From an uncultured Oscillospiraceae bacterium (GTDB lineage: Bacteria > Bacillota > Clostridia > Oscillospirales > Oscillospiraceae): a stretch of 64,000 nt of DNA. Positions 9,006-17,156 of the stretch are shown one piece after another. A program made the position numbers and the translations under genes. The notes beneath the pieces are model-generated. The model did not search any database. It was not told where the DNA came from and saw only the letters and a program-made list of their open reading frames with translations. The DNA lies in the NCBI GenBank assembly GCA_934572465.1, contig CAKTLG010000007.1, positions 13,914 to 77,913 on the forward strand. Direction: 5' to 3'. Each line of letters opens with the position of its first letter. Position 1 is the first letter of the stretch.

Positions 9006-9066
9006 TTGACATCCTCGTTCTCCGCGTGTATAATACGCAATATACATTGTTCGATATGTATTGCGT
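9006..9066 (+). promoter_or_regulatory. Consensus promoter and overlapping TetR operator
   Basis: TTGACA (9006-9011) and TATAAT (9029-9034) are separated by exactly 17 bases, a perfect vegetative promoter. An inverted repeat begins right after the -10: ACGCAATA (9035-9042) pairs with TATTGCGT (9059-9066), and ATACAT with ATGTAT inside. It would cover the transcription start of the TetR gene at 9097, so autorepression is likely. Confidence 0.85.
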
Positions 9067-9096
9067 GCTCCACTTTACGGTGAAAGGATGCGGACT

Positions 9097-9729
9097 ATGG
9101 CTCCAAAGAATAAATTCACAAAGGAAGAAATGACGGCGGCGGCGCTGCGGGTCGTGCGTACCAGAGGGATCGACGGCCTCACCGCAAAAACGATGGCAGA
9201 CGAGCTCGGCACCTCCACGCAGCCGATCTTCACGGGCTTCGGCTCTATGGACGGCGTCAGGCAGGCGGTCTACGCGGCCGCCGTGCGCGTGTACGACGGC
9301 TATACAAATGCGGGCCTGCACGAGAAGATCCCCTTCTACGGCGTCGGTATGCAGTATATCCGCTTCGCGCGGGAGGAGCCGGAGCTTTACCGTCTTTTGT
9401 TCCTGACGCGGACGCAGGAGCAGGCGTGCAGCGCCATGCAATCGATGCGGCACTTGCAGGCGCTTGTCCGCCCGACGCTGATGGACATTTACCGCATCAC
9501 CGCAGAGGAGGCGGATCTGTATTTCCGCGACCTGTGGCTCGTGGTACACAGCCTGTCCACGCTGATCGTGACCGGCGACTGCCCCTACTCCGATCAGGAG
9601 ATCGGCGGGATCCTCACCGGCTTCAGCATCAGCATTTTCAGATCCATCAAGGCTGTCCCCGGCTTTGCCTCCGGCGCCTTTGACCGCGACGCGGCCTTTC
9701 GCGCGCTGCTCGGCGGGGCCCCGCGGTGA
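9097..9729 (+). CDS. TetR/AcrR-family transcriptional regulator
   Basis: This 210-residue protein begins with a TetR helix-turn-helix: FTKEEMTAAALRVVRTRGIDGLTAKTMADELGTSTQPIFTGF, residues about 7-50. The rest is an all-helical ligand and dimer domain resembling the WHG/TetR_C_33 type (LYRLLFLTR, DLWLVVHSLSTLIVTGDC). I start at 9097 because AAAGGA lies 9 bases upstream, whereas an ATG at 9088 directly abuts it. A palindrome on its own promoter indicates autoregulation. The usual neighbour would be an exporter or enzyme, but only a broken acetyltransferase follows, so its target is not obvious. Confidence 0.9.
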   Translation: MAPKNKFTKEEMTAAALRVVRTRGIDGLTAKTMADELGTSTQPIFTGFGSMDGVRQAVYAAAVRVYDGYTNAGLHEKIPFYGVGMQYIRFAREEPELYRLLFLTRTQEQACSAMQSMRHLQALVRPTLMDIYRITAEEADLYFRDLWLVVHSLSTLIVTGDCPYSDQEIGGILTGFSISIFRSIKAVPGFASGAFDRDAAFRALLGGAPR

Positions 9730-9842
9730 TGCGGGATAGCTGAGGAGCTCCGATCGGAGCCGGACTGGCTCCGCTGCCCCAAATACGGAGGGAAAACAAG
9801 GACGCAGACACGGGCGCGCACCGCGCCGCATGTACGACCATC

Positions 9843-10197
9843 TCAGCACGCACGGCGACTGGCTGCATCGAATATCAGGGCGTATTGGTCGGAGATGTCT
9901 CCCTGTGCGGCAGCGGCGAGCTGGCGATCGTCGTTTGCAAAGCGTTCCAGAACAGGCACATCGGGCGGCGGTGCATCCGCGAGATGCTGAAGCTCGCGCA
10001 GGAGAAGGGCATGGATACGGTAAAGGCAAATGTCTACCTTCAACACGCAGAGCCAGCGCATATTTCTGTCCGCCGGCTTTGTGAAAACGGACGAGGAATG
10101 GCACGAATACAGGCTGCCGCACCGAGGCGTCCCATACGCCCCTCGCTGCGGCCGGCCGCGCCTGTCGGGAGCAGGCGTTCCGACCGAAACAATATGA
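9843..10197 (+). pseudogene. GNAT-family N-acetyltransferase, frameshifted remnant
   Basis: Two frames together give the second half of a GNAT enzyme. The upstream frame reads GIEYQGVLVGDVSLCGSGE and then the acetyl-CoA loop region, VCKAFQNRHIGRRCIREML, and VKANVY. The sequence then continues in the +1 frame as FNTQSQRIFLSAGFVKTDEE, the normal C-terminal strand, ending at the TGA at 10195-10197. The switch lies near 10030-10040 and fits a one-base insertion. No start codon or ribosome-binding site for an intact gene is evident upstream. The parts are recognisable, so the damage is recent or is an assembly error. Confidence 0.75.
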
Positions 10198-10210
10198 CAG
10201 GAGAAAGCAC

Positions 10211-10334
10211 ATGAGCGAATCTTACTCGGGCAGCCGCCCCCTAGGTGGCGGCTGCCCTTGCGATAGCGATCGTGGCCGCTCGCGGCATAGCGGAAGAAAA
10301 GAAAGACAAAAAGCAGGAGGACAAGGAGCAATGA
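10211..10334 (+). pseudogene. Possible small membrane protein gene split by a +1 frame change
   Basis: AGGAG precedes an ATG at 10211 that opens MSESYSGSRPL. In the +1 frame from 10245 the sequence reads VAAALAIAIVAARGIAEEKK and then a Lys/Glu-rich tail, ending at a TGA (10332-10334) that overlaps the ATG of the next gene, as in a coupled operon. Joined, they would give a 40-residue protein with one membrane helix and a charged tail. A perfect 11-base stem-loop (10228-10257) sits on the junction. The downstream half alone could start at GTG 10245. Whether this is decay, a sequencing indel or recoding cannot be told from here. Confidence 0.35.
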
Positions 10335-10714
10335 GTGCAAAAGCAAGGCTTTCGGCGGTACTCGTGCTGCTCGCCGCCGCCCTTGCGCAGTTTCTGCTTC
10401 TGCGCGATCAGGAGAGCTTCACCGGCAGCCGCACCGCAGCGCCGGACTCCTACGCGCTGGACATTGCGCGCATGAACGGCGCCGACCGGCACACCCTGAC
10501 TCTGGACGCGGGCACTGCGCTCCGGATCGAATTTGAAACGCAGGAGGGCTCGCTGCGCATGACGCTCACAGCGCCTGACGGAACGGTGCTGTACACCGGC
10601 AGCGGAAAAGATGCGACGGCGTTTACCGTAGGCATTCCGGAAAGCGGCGCTTACACCGTGACGGTGGAGGCGCGGCACGCAAAAGGCACGATCCGCATTT
10701 CGGCGGCAGGCTGA
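10331..10714 (+). CDS. Small secreted or membrane-anchored beta-rich protein
   Basis: I start at 10331, where AGGAGGACAAGGAGCA precedes the ATG, giving 127 residues. Residues 5-25 form an N-terminal hydrophobic helix (LSAVLVLLAAALAQFLLL), so the rest is outside the cytoplasm. The outer part looks like a small beta-sandwich of the pre-peptidase/Ig-like kind: LTLDAGTALRIEFETQEGSL, LTAPDGTVLYTGS, FTVGIPESGAYTVTVEA. No catalytic residues are evident. A short reading frame ends on its start codon. Function unknown. Confidence 0.65.
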   Translation: MSAKARLSAVLVLLAAALAQFLLLRDQESFTGSRTAAPDSYALDIARMNGADRHTLTLDAGTALRIEFETQEGSLRMTLTAPDGTVLYTGSGKDATAFTVGIPESGAYTVTVEARHAKGTIRISAAG

Positions 10715-10734
10715 AAAAACGGCGCGCACCCCCC

Positions 10735-10784
10735 TTGACTTTTCGCGCACAGGAGTCTATAACGTAAACTAACGAACGTTAGTT
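10735..10784 (+). promoter_or_regulatory. Promoter with TetR operator upstream of the second TetR gene
   Basis: TTGACT (10735-10740) and TATAAC (10758-10763) are 17 bases apart. A perfect palindrome, AACTAACGAACGTTAGTT (10767-10784), lies just downstream, over the expected transcription start and 13 bases before the start codon of the TetR gene. It should be the operator for that regulator. Confidence 0.88.
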
Positions 10785-10797
10785 AGTTGGTGAGAGT

Positions 10798-11472
10798 ATG
10801 AAACAGGAAGACACAAAGCAAAGGATCCTCGACAAAGCGCTGGAGCTGTTTTCCATGCAGGGCTACGACTCGGTCAGCATGGGCGAGATCGCCGCGGCGG
10901 TGGGGATCAAGGCTTCGTCGCTCTACAACCACTTTTCCGGCAAGCGCGCCATTTTCGACGCGATCGTAGAGGCTACGGCGGCGCAGTACGAGGCCGACAC
11001 CGGCAGGATCGCCATACATGTGCAGGACGCCGCGCAGGACATCCCCGTTTTTACGGCGATCACCGAGGACGCGCTTTTTGAGAAGGTGCGGCGGATCTTT
11101 GAATACTCCCTCCACAACGAGACCATCAGCCGCTTCCGGCGCATGATGACCATCGAGCAGTTCCGCTCGCCGGAGCTGGCCGCCCTGTATTCCAGACGCT
11201 ACGTGGAGCGCATGCTCTCCTACCACGCCGGCATTTTCCGCGCGCTGACCGCCGCCGGCGAGCTTCAGGCGGACGACCCCGACGCGCTGGCGATGCTGTA
11301 TGTCGCCCCTGTCCTGACGCTGATCGGGATCTGCGACCGTCAGCCGGAGCGGGAGGCCGAGTGTGTGGAAGCGCTCGGCAGGCATGTCCGTCTCTTTTTC
11401 CGCATGGTCCACAGCGGCGCATCCCCCCGCGAAGCCGCAGACGATCAGCCGGATGCAAAGCCGCAGTGCTGA
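10798..11472 (+). CDS. TetR/AcrR-family transcriptional regulator of the acetyltransferase/ABC cluster
   Basis: The 224-residue protein opens with a standard TetR DNA-binding domain (TKQRILDKALELFSMQGYDSVSMGEIAAAVGIKASSLYNHFSGKR region, about residues 6-50). The C-terminal helices (IFEYSLHNETISRFRRMM, LYSRRYVERML) form the ligand and dimer part. It is encoded directly downstream of a palindromic operator and heads a run of closely spaced genes on the same strand that includes two drug-type acetyltransferases. It is therefore the likely repressor of that set. The inducer is unknown. Confidence 0.92.
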   Translation: MKQEDTKQRILDKALELFSMQGYDSVSMGEIAAAVGIKASSLYNHFSGKRAIFDAIVEATAAQYEADTGRIAIHVQDAAQDIPVFTAITEDALFEKVRRIFEYSLHNETISRFRRMMTIEQFRSPELAALYSRRYVERMLSYHAGIFRALTAAGELQADDPDALAMLYVAPVLTLIGICDRQPEREAECVEALGRHVRLFFRMVHSGASPREAADDQPDAKPQC

Positions 11473-11515
11473 CCACGCCTTATGTGGCCGGCACTGCTTT
11501 TTCAGGAGGAAGCCT

Positions 11516-12172
11516 ATGAAAAAAACACTTACCCAAAGGCTGGGGCTGCTCGGCGTCGTCAGCCTGCTGTCGTACACGGCGGCGGTCGTCTTTTCCCCGC
11601 TCGCCTATCCGGGATATGACTGGATGGCGCAGGCCGTGAGCGATCTGAGCGCGGCGAACGCGCCGTCGCTGGCGCTGTGGAACCAGCTCAGCGCTCTCTA
11701 CAATGCCTGCGAGGTCGTCTGCGTCACGGTCGTGTGCATCGGCATACAGGGGCAAAAGACCCGGATGCTGCGCACCGGCATTTATCTCTTTGCCGTTATG
11801 GAATGGATCTCCGCGATCGGCTACCGGATGTTCCCGCTCAGCGACAGCGGCTATGCGGGCGCGTTTCAGGATGTGATGCATATGGCGGTCACCGCTGCGG
11901 TCGTGCTGCTGTCCATCGTATCGCTGAGCGTTATCATCGCCGCTGGCGCAAGGAGCAGGGACTGCCGCTCCTACGGCGTCTGCGCCGCGATCGCCCTCGG
12001 CATGATGCTCGTCGGCGCGCTCGGCATGAAGCTCGTCCCCGCCGGATATTTCGGCGTTGTGGAGCGCTTCAGCGTGTTCGCCGCCACAGGCTTCAACGCC
12101 GCGCTGGGCATTCATCTCTTTTGTACGGATGCCGAGAAAGCAAGGACAGGAGCGTCGGAAAATGAGAAATAA
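11516..12172 (+). CDS. DUF998-family membrane protein
   Basis: This 218-residue protein has about six hydrophobic helices. The DUF998 signature is visible: an early helix followed by [15 protein letters not shown], then a Tyr/Asn-containing helix and a central [21 protein letters not shown] segment with conserved Asp and His. The start at 11516 has AGGAGGA 6 bases upstream. It overlaps the next gene by 11 bases, which argues for co-expression with the acetyltransferases. The biochemical role of DUF998 proteins is not established. Confidence 0.85.
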   Translation: MKKTLTQRLGLLGVVSLLSYTAAVVFSPLAYPGYDWMAQAVSDLSAANAPSLALWNQLSALYNACEVVCVTVVCIGIQGQKTRMLRTGIYLFAVMEWISAIGYRMFPLSDSGYAGAFQDVMHMAVTAAVVLLSIVSLSVIIAAGARSRDCRSYGVCAAIALGMMLVGALGMKLVPAGYFGVVERFSVFAATGFNAALGIHLFCTDAEKARTGASENEK

Positions 12173-12791
12173 CACCTATCCCCGTCCGCACGACGAGCAG
12201 ATCGTCTATCTGAAGGACGTCGTCACAGGGCCGAACATCGAGATCGGCGAATACACGATCTACAATGATTTCGTCCATGATCCCCGCGATTTTGAGAAAT
12301 ACAACGTGCTTTACCACTATCCGGTCAACGGCGACCGGCTGATCATCGGAAAATTCTGCTCGATCGCCTGCGGCGCAAAATTTCTGTTCACCAGCGGCAA
12401 CCATTCGATGCGCTCGCTCTCGACCTACACCTTTCCCATTTTCTTCGACGAGTGGGGGTTGGATGCGAAGGACATCCGCCAGGCATGGGACAACAAGGGC
12501 GATATCGTCGTTGGCAATGACGTCTGGATCGGCTACGAGGCCGTCGTCCTCTCGGGCGTGACGATCGGCGACGGCGCCATCATCGGCAGCCGCGCGGTGG
12601 TGACGAAGGATGTGCCGCCCTACACCATTGTCGGCGGCGTTCCGGCAAGGCCCCTCCGCAAGCGGTTCGACGACGCGGCGATCGAACGGCTCGAGGCGCT
12701 GCGCTGGTGGGACTGGGATGCCGAGACGATCAGGCGCAGCCTCCCCGCCATCCAGTCGGGCGACATCGCGGCATTGGAGCGTGCGGAATGA
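12162..12791 (+). CDS. Vat-like xenobiotic O-acetyltransferase (left-handed beta-helix)
   Basis: The 209-residue protein matches the streptogramin A/CatB-type xenobiotic acetyltransferases in length and motifs. Hexapeptide repeats form the left-handed helix ([60 protein letters not shown]). The protruding loop carries GNHSM, whose His is the catalytic base in the family. The enzymes use acetyl-CoA to modify a hydroxyl of an antibiotic. Its start lies inside the DUF998 gene and its stop overlaps the CatA-like gene by 4 bases. Family is firm; the real substrate is not shown. Confidence 0.9.
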   Translation: MRNNTYPRPHDEQIVYLKDVVTGPNIEIGEYTIYNDFVHDPRDFEKYNVLYHYPVNGDRLIIGKFCSIACGAKFLFTSGNHSMRSLSTYTFPIFFDEWGLDAKDIRQAWDNKGDIVVGNDVWIGYEAVVLSGVTIGDGAIIGSRAVVTKDVPPYTIVGGVPARPLRKRFDDAAIERLEALRWWDWDAETIRRSLPAIQSGDIAALERAE

Positions 12792-13411
12792 AGCCGGCCG
12801 TTATAGACCCCAAGCGCTCCCCCCGCGCCGAGGCATATGCGCTTTGGATGAGCGCGCCGGATCCAATGGTGACGTTTTTCAAAACGCTGGATGTAACGCC
12901 GCTCTTAAAGCTCCGCCGCAGACGCGGCTATCGGTTCAATATGCTTTTGTGCTGGTGCATCGGCAAGGCGGCAAGCGGGGTCAAAGAATTCTATACGCTC
13001 CCCGTGGGGCGCGAGCTGCTGCAATACGACAGCATTGCCGTCAATACCATCGTAAAAAACAAAACCGGCGCGGTCAGTTCCTGCGATGTGCCGTTCTCGG
13101 ACGATCTTGCGCAATTCAATTCCGACTATCTGCGCCTGACGCGCGAGGCCATCGCGCGCTGCGAGAACCACGACCTGACGGAGCATATGGTCATCGGCAC
13201 TTCCGCCATCGTGGATACCGAGATCGACGGAGCCGTCGGCATGAACAGCGGTATTTTCAATAATCCGTTCCTGATCTGGAGCAGATATCACACGGGGCTT
13301 TTTAAGACGACACTCAAGCTGTCGTTCCAGTTCCATCATACCCAGATGGACGGCGCGCACGCAGGACTATTCCTGCAGCGGCTGCAGGAGGTCATATGGC
13401 GCATTGTATGA
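12788..13411 (+). CDS. CatA-type chloramphenicol acetyltransferase homologue
   Basis: This 207-residue protein is close to the usual 213-219 residues of classical CAT. The active-site signature appears as [21 protein letters not shown] near the C-terminus, matching HHxxxDGxH with the catalytic His. The N-terminal [20 protein letters not shown] and the [18 protein letters not shown] region also fit. Classical CATs are trimers that acetylate chloramphenicol with acetyl-CoA. Its ATG overlaps the end of the Vat-like gene (ATGA) and its TGA overlaps the regulator start, so these genes are translationally coupled. Divergence from classical CAT is appreciable, so the substrate is uncertain. Confidence 0.85.
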   Translation: MKPAVIDPKRSPRAEAYALWMSAPDPMVTFFKTLDVTPLLKLRRRRGYRFNMLLCWCIGKAASGVKEFYTLPVGRELLQYDSIAVNTIVKNKTGAVSSCDVPFSDDLAQFNSDYLRLTREAIARCENHDLTEHMVIGTSAIVDTEIDGAVGMNSGIFNNPFLIWSRYHTGLFKTTLKLSFQFHHTQMDGAHAGLFLQRLQEVIWRIV

Positions 13412-14076
13412 ACACGATCCTGATCATTGACGACGACGCCGCGATCGGTGATCTTGAGCAGGAGGTGCTGGAGCGGGCCGGCTACGCGGTGCTGCGCGCT
13501 TATTCCGGCACGGAGGCGCTACTGCTTTTGAAAACCGGCAGTCCCGACCTCATCCTGCTCGATCTGATGCTGCCCGGGCTCAGCGGCGAGGAGATCCTGC
13601 CGCGGCTGCGGGGCATCCCCGTCATCGTGGTCAGCGCCAGGGCCGCCGTGCAGGATAAGGTCGGGCTGCTGCTCGGCGGCGCGGCGGATTACCTCACCAA
13701 GCCCTTTGACACCAAGGAGCTGCTGGCCCGCGTCGCCGTGCGGCTGCGGGAGTCGGCCCGCTCTCCGCTGTCGGCGGTCCTGACCTGCGGCGGCCTGACG
13801 CTGGACACCGCCTCGCACGAGGTTCGCGCCGGCGGCGAGACCGTCCAGCTGACCCGCACGGAATACGCCATTTTGAAGCTGCTGATGCAGAATCCCGGGC
13901 AGGTGCTGGCAAAATCCGTGCTGCTCGACCGCATCAGCATGGATACGCCCGACTGCACGGAAAATTCGCTCAAGACCCACATCAGCAATCTGCGCGGCAA
14001 GCTGCGAACTGCGGCGGGCAGAGACTATGTGGAGGCGGTGTGGGGCATCGGCTTCCGGCTGAACACAGGATCTTGA
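13408..14076 (+). CDS. OmpR/PhoB-family response regulator
   Basis: The receiver domain (residues 1-115) has the acidic pair IDDD, phospho-acceptor Asp in DLILLDLMLPG, and KPF. The C-terminal winged helix (about 130-222) reads LTRTEYAILKLLMQNPGQVLAKSVLLDRI and ends VWGIGFRL. I chose 13408 (ATGA overlap with the CAT gene); 13396 is possible, with AGGAGG 4 bases upstream. Its partner is most likely the kinase at 15889, with an ABC exporter between them, the arrangement of bacitracin/lantibiotic BcrR-BcrAB-BcrS type systems. Direct repeats just downstream may be its binding site. Confidence 0.92.
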   Translation: MNTILIIDDDAAIGDLEQEVLERAGYAVLRAYSGTEALLLLKTGSPDLILLDLMLPGLSGEEILPRLRGIPVIVVSARAAVQDKVGLLLGGAADYLTKPFDTKELLARVAVRLRESARSPLSAVLTCGGLTLDTASHEVRAGGETVQLTRTEYAILKLLMQNPGQVLAKSVLLDRISMDTPDCTENSLKTHISNLRGKLRTAAGRDYVEAVWGIGFRLNTGS

Positions 14077-14113
14077 CGATTTCTGGACGGTTTTCTTGAC
14101 CGTTTTCTTGACC
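14071..14113 (+). promoter_or_regulatory. Four direct repeats, probable response-regulator binding site before the ABC operon
   Basis: The heptamer TCTTGAC occurs at 14071, 14094 and 14106, with TCTGGAC at 14082. The spacings are 11, 12 and 12 bases, one helical turn each, as expected for OmpR-type tandem binding. The last copies also contain TTGACC, which could serve as a -35 box. The array starts over the end of the regulator gene and lies 46 bases before the ABC ATPase start. Confidence 0.65.
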
Positions 14114-14158
14114 TTTGCCTGATACCATACGCACGATCAAGCAAAGGAGGTATTTACA

Positions 14159-15073
14159 ATGGACTATGTGCTTGAAGCAAACGGGCTTTCAAAGCGCTAC
14201 CGCGGCTTCGCGGCGCTCTGCGGGCTGAATATGCACATCCCCCAAGGGGCGATCTACGGCTTTGTGGGCAGGAACGGCGCGGGCAAGACCACGCTCATCC
14301 GCCTGATCTGCGGTCTGCAGGAGCCGACGGGCGGCAGCTTCACGCTTTACGGCGTGAAAAACACGGACGCGCGCATCGGGCGCTGCCGCCGCAGAATGGG
14401 CGCGGTGGTGGAAACGCCGTCCGTCTACATGGATATGACGGCGGAGGAAAACATCCGCCAGCAGTATCTCCTGCTGGGATGCCCCTCTGCAGACGGCATT
14501 GCGGAGCTGCTGCAGCTGGTGGGGCTGGACGGCACGGGGAAAAAGAAGGCGAAAAATTTCTCGCTCGGCATGCGTCAGCGGCTCGGCATCGCCGTGGCGC
14601 TGGCGGGTGACCCCGATCTTCTGGTGCTGGACGAGCCGGTCAACGGGCTTGACCCGCAAGGCATCATCGAGATGCGCGAGCTGATCCTGAAGCTCAACCG
14701 CGAGCATGGCATCACCGTGCTCATTTCCAGCCACATCCTTGACGAGCTTTCCCGTCTGGCGACGCACTACGGCTTTATCGACGGCGGGCAGATGGTAAAG
14801 GAGATGAGCGCGGAGGAGCTTGAAGCGCGCTGCCGCAAGTGCATCCGAGTGGAATCAAGCAGCAGCAGGGTGCTCGCGCGGGTGCTGGACGGTCTCGGCG
14901 CGGAATACCGCATCGTGGACGATCTCAAAACGGACGTCTTTGCCGACGTGCAGACGACGGCGCTCGTTGTGGAGGCGCTGAAGCAAAACTGCGTGATCGA
15001 CAGCATGAAGGAGCGGGACGAGAGCCTTGAGAGTTTCTACATGGATCTGATCGGGGGTGTGCGTCATGCGTAA
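14159..15073 (+). CDS. ABC exporter ATP-binding protein (BcrA-like)
   Basis: All ABC ATPase motifs are present in the 304 residues: Walker A GRNGAGKTT near residue 37, the Q-loop region, signature FSLGMRQRLGIAVAL, Walker B LLVLDEPVNGLDP and the switch His in ISSHILDEL. The C-terminal 80 residues (KCIRVESSSSRVL and onward) are the extra domain of bacitracin/lantibiotic-immunity exporters. AAAGGAGG precedes the start. Its stop overlaps the permease start by 8 bases. With the permease it should pump a hydrophobic or peptide antibiotic out of the membrane. Confidence 0.93.
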   Translation: MDYVLEANGLSKRYRGFAALCGLNMHIPQGAIYGFVGRNGAGKTTLIRLICGLQEPTGGSFTLYGVKNTDARIGRCRRRMGAVVETPSVYMDMTAEENIRQQYLLLGCPSADGIAELLQLVGLDGTGKKKAKNFSLGMRQRLGIAVALAGDPDLLVLDEPVNGLDPQGIIEMRELILKLNREHGITVLISSHILDELSRLATHYGFIDGGQMVKEMSAEELEARCRKCIRVESSSSRVLARVLDGLGAEYRIVDDLKTDVFADVQTTALVVEALKQNCVIDSMKERDESLESFYMDLIGGVRHA

Positions 15074-15878
15074 GCTGCTGCGGGCAAATTTCTACCGTCT
15101 CCGGCGCAGCCAGGCGCTGTGGCTGTGCACGGCAGGCGCCTTTGCCTTTTCCACCGTGTTTCTTCTGTGCGCGCATGTCAGCGAGGACGGGGCCGCGACG
15201 CTGGACGATATGTTCATGCAGGTCTTCCCCTTCCTTTCGATCCTGCAGGCAGCCTTTACGAGCCTGTTTCTCGGCGCGGAATATCAGGACGGCACCCTGC
15301 GCAACAAGCTCATCGCCGGCCACTCCCGCCAGACGGTCTACGGGGCGTATCTCATCACCGCCGCCGTCGGCTGCGTCATCATCGTTCTGGGATGGCTGGC
15401 GGGCTGCGCGGCGGGCGCGCTGCGCTTCGGCTGGTTCACGATGCCGGCGCACACCATGCTGCTCGTGCTGGCGGTGATCCTGCTGCTGACGGTGGCCCTG
15501 ACGGCCATCTTCACGCTGGTGGGACTTCTGCTGCCCAACCGTGCCGCCGCGGTGGTGTCCATCCTGCTGGCGTTCGCGCTGATCCTCGCGGGCAGCTTCT
15601 TCTACAACGCGCTGACCGAGCCGGAGCTGACACAGTCCGCCGTTACAACGTCGAACGGCTTTGAATACGGCGATCCCATGCCGAATCCCTACTATGTCTC
15701 CGGCAGCCGGCGGACAGTCTATCAGTTCGTCGTGGACGCCCTTCCCACCGGACAGGCCATCCAGCTGGCGAACCGCGAGCTGACGCGCCCCGCGCTGTCT
15801 ATGGCGGCGTCCGCGGGCATCGTGCTGCTGTGCGCCGCGGCGGGCATGGCATTCTTCCGGCGCAAGGATCTGAAATAA
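15066..15878 (+). CDS. ABC-2 type exporter permease (BcrB-like)
   Basis: The 270-residue protein has six hydrophobic segments and the typical ABC-2 layout: MRKLLRANFYRLRRS at the N-terminus, an early GAEYQDGTLRNKLIAGHSR coupling-helix region, and a final helix ending FFRRKDLK. I start at the ATG at 15066 inside the ATPase gene; the GTG at 15057 is less likely. It pairs with the ATPase encoded upstream. Confidence 0.9.
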   Translation: MRKLLRANFYRLRRSQALWLCTAGAFAFSTVFLLCAHVSEDGAATLDDMFMQVFPFLSILQAAFTSLFLGAEYQDGTLRNKLIAGHSRQTVYGAYLITAAVGCVIIVLGWLAGCAAGALRFGWFTMPAHTMLLVLAVILLLTVALTAIFTLVGLLLPNRAAAVVSILLAFALILAGSFFYNALTEPELTQSAVTTSNGFEYGDPMPNPYYVSGSRRTVYQFVVDALPTGQAIQLANRELTRPALSMAASAGIVLLCAAAGMAFFRRKDLK

Positions 15879-15888
15879 GGAGGTCTCT

Positions 15889-16803
15889 ATGGAGCCTGGA
15901 TGGATCGTGCTGACGGCGGCGCTGGCCCTGACGGCGCTGGCGCTGGGGCTGCACCTTCTCTCCCTGCGCCATGCTTTCCGCGAGATCGCGGAGGAGCTGG
16001 AGGAAAAGCTGCGGACGGATACGAACACGCTGCTCTCCATCTCCTCCGGCGACAGAGCCGTTCGAGCGCTGGCCGTGCAGATCGACCGGCAGCTCCGCTC
16101 GCTTCGCGCAGAGCGGTCACGGCTGCAAAGCGGCCACGACGCGCTGACGTCCGCCGTAACGGACATCTCCCACGATCTGCGCACCCCGCTGACGGCCATC
16201 TGCGGCTATCTCGATCTGCTCGAGCAGGAGCCGCAGCCGGAAAAGTCCCGGCGCTATCTTGCCATCATCCGCGAGCGGACGGACGCCATGCGCGCCTTGA
16301 CGGAGGAAATGTTCCGCTATTCCGTCATCACCGCCACTGCGGATACGCTGACAACGGAGATCGTCTGCCTGAACGACGTTCTGGAGCAGAGTCTCGCCGG
16401 CTTCTACGGCGCGCTGTCCGCGCGCGGCATCACGCCGGAGATCCGTCTGCCGGAGGAGCGCGTCCTCTGCTGTCTGGACGCCGCCGCGCTGCGGCGGTGC
16501 TTCGATAATATCCTGAGCAACGCCGTCAAATACTCCGGCGGAGACCTTGCGGTCAGCCTGCTGCCAAGCGGCGCCGTCACGTTCTCAAATCGCGCGCCGA
16601 CGCTCAGCCGCGTACAGGTCGAGCGGCTGTTCGACCGCTTTTTCACCGTGGAGAACGCCCGAAACGCCACGGGGCTCGGATTGTCCATCGCCAGGCTGCT
16701 GGCCGAAAGGATGGGCGGCGTCATCACCGCGGAATATGAAAACGGAAGGCTGTGCATCCGCACAGCCTTCCCGACGGCAGCCAAGCCGATCAAATCAAAT
16801 TAA
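15889..16803 (+). CDS. Sensor histidine kinase paired with the OmpR-type regulator
   Basis: This 304-residue kinase has a single N-terminal membrane helix (residues 3-25) and almost no outside domain, like the intramembrane-sensing kinases that sit next to antibiotic exporters. HisKA carries VTDISHDLRTPLTAI (His near residue 94). The ATPase domain has N-box DNILSNAVKYS, a shortened G1 region and GLGLSIARLLAERMGG. AAGGAGGT precedes the start at 15889. Such kinases often sense the transport state of the adjacent ABC exporter rather than the drug itself; that part is inference from the family. Confidence 0.92.
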   Translation: MEPGWIVLTAALALTALALGLHLLSLRHAFREIAEELEEKLRTDTNTLLSISSGDRAVRALAVQIDRQLRSLRAERSRLQSGHDALTSAVTDISHDLRTPLTAICGYLDLLEQEPQPEKSRRYLAIIRERTDAMRALTEEMFRYSVITATADTLTTEIVCLNDVLEQSLAGFYGALSARGITPEIRLPEERVLCCLDAAALRRCFDNILSNAVKYSGGDLAVSLLPSGAVTFSNRAPTLSRVQVERLFDRFFTVENARNATGLGLSIARLLAERMGGVITAEYENGRLCIRTAFPTAAKPIKSN

Positions 16804-16817
16804 GGAGGATACCGACT

Positions 16818-17144
16818 ATGGATCGTAAACCTTTTGCCGCCGCGCTTCTCGCGGCGATGCTGCTGCTCACCCTCGCCGCCTGCGGAAAGCCGCAGCCTTC
16901 GGATGCGGCCGCCCCGTCCGCTCCTGCTCCGGAGGAGCAGACGGAGCCCGCCGACGCGGATGTCTCCGCCGGCAGCGAGGCGTGGAAGACCGATTTTGAA
17001 AAGAGCCTGCTGGAGAATTACGGCGTCACGCCGGATCATTACGAGGAGCTGGACAACGGGATCTATCAGGTCTATGTCGAGATAGACGGCAGGATCGTTC
17101 CCTATGTCGCGGTGGATTCCGCGACCGGCGACTATCACGGATAA
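16818..17144 (+). CDS. Small lipoprotein
   Basis: The 108-residue precursor has a signal peptide and lipobox (LLTLAACG), a short acidic/proline linker, and a domain of about 60 residues: AWKTDFEKSLLENYGVTPDHYE then IYQVYVEIDGRIVPYVAVDS. Start at 16818 with AAGGAGG upstream. It is encoded 14 bases after the kinase and may be an accessory sensor or immunity lipoprotein of the exporter system. No family recognised. Confidence 0.75.
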   Translation: MDRKPFAAALLAAMLLLTLAACGKPQPSDAAAPSAPAPEEQTEPADADVSAGSEAWKTDFEKSLLENYGVTPDHYEELDNGIYQVYVEIDGRIVPYVAVDSATGDYHG

Positions 17145-17156
17145 AGGAGAAGCGAA

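Noticed and set aside
8903..9133. Short frames around the terminator and promoter before the first TetR gene
   Set aside because: They cross a clear terminator and a consensus promoter and have no coding character.
9730..10200. Intact acetyltransferase call from the longer of the two frames
   Set aside because: The conserved C-terminal strand of the GNAT fold lies in the +1 frame, so the open frame alone encodes a false tail.
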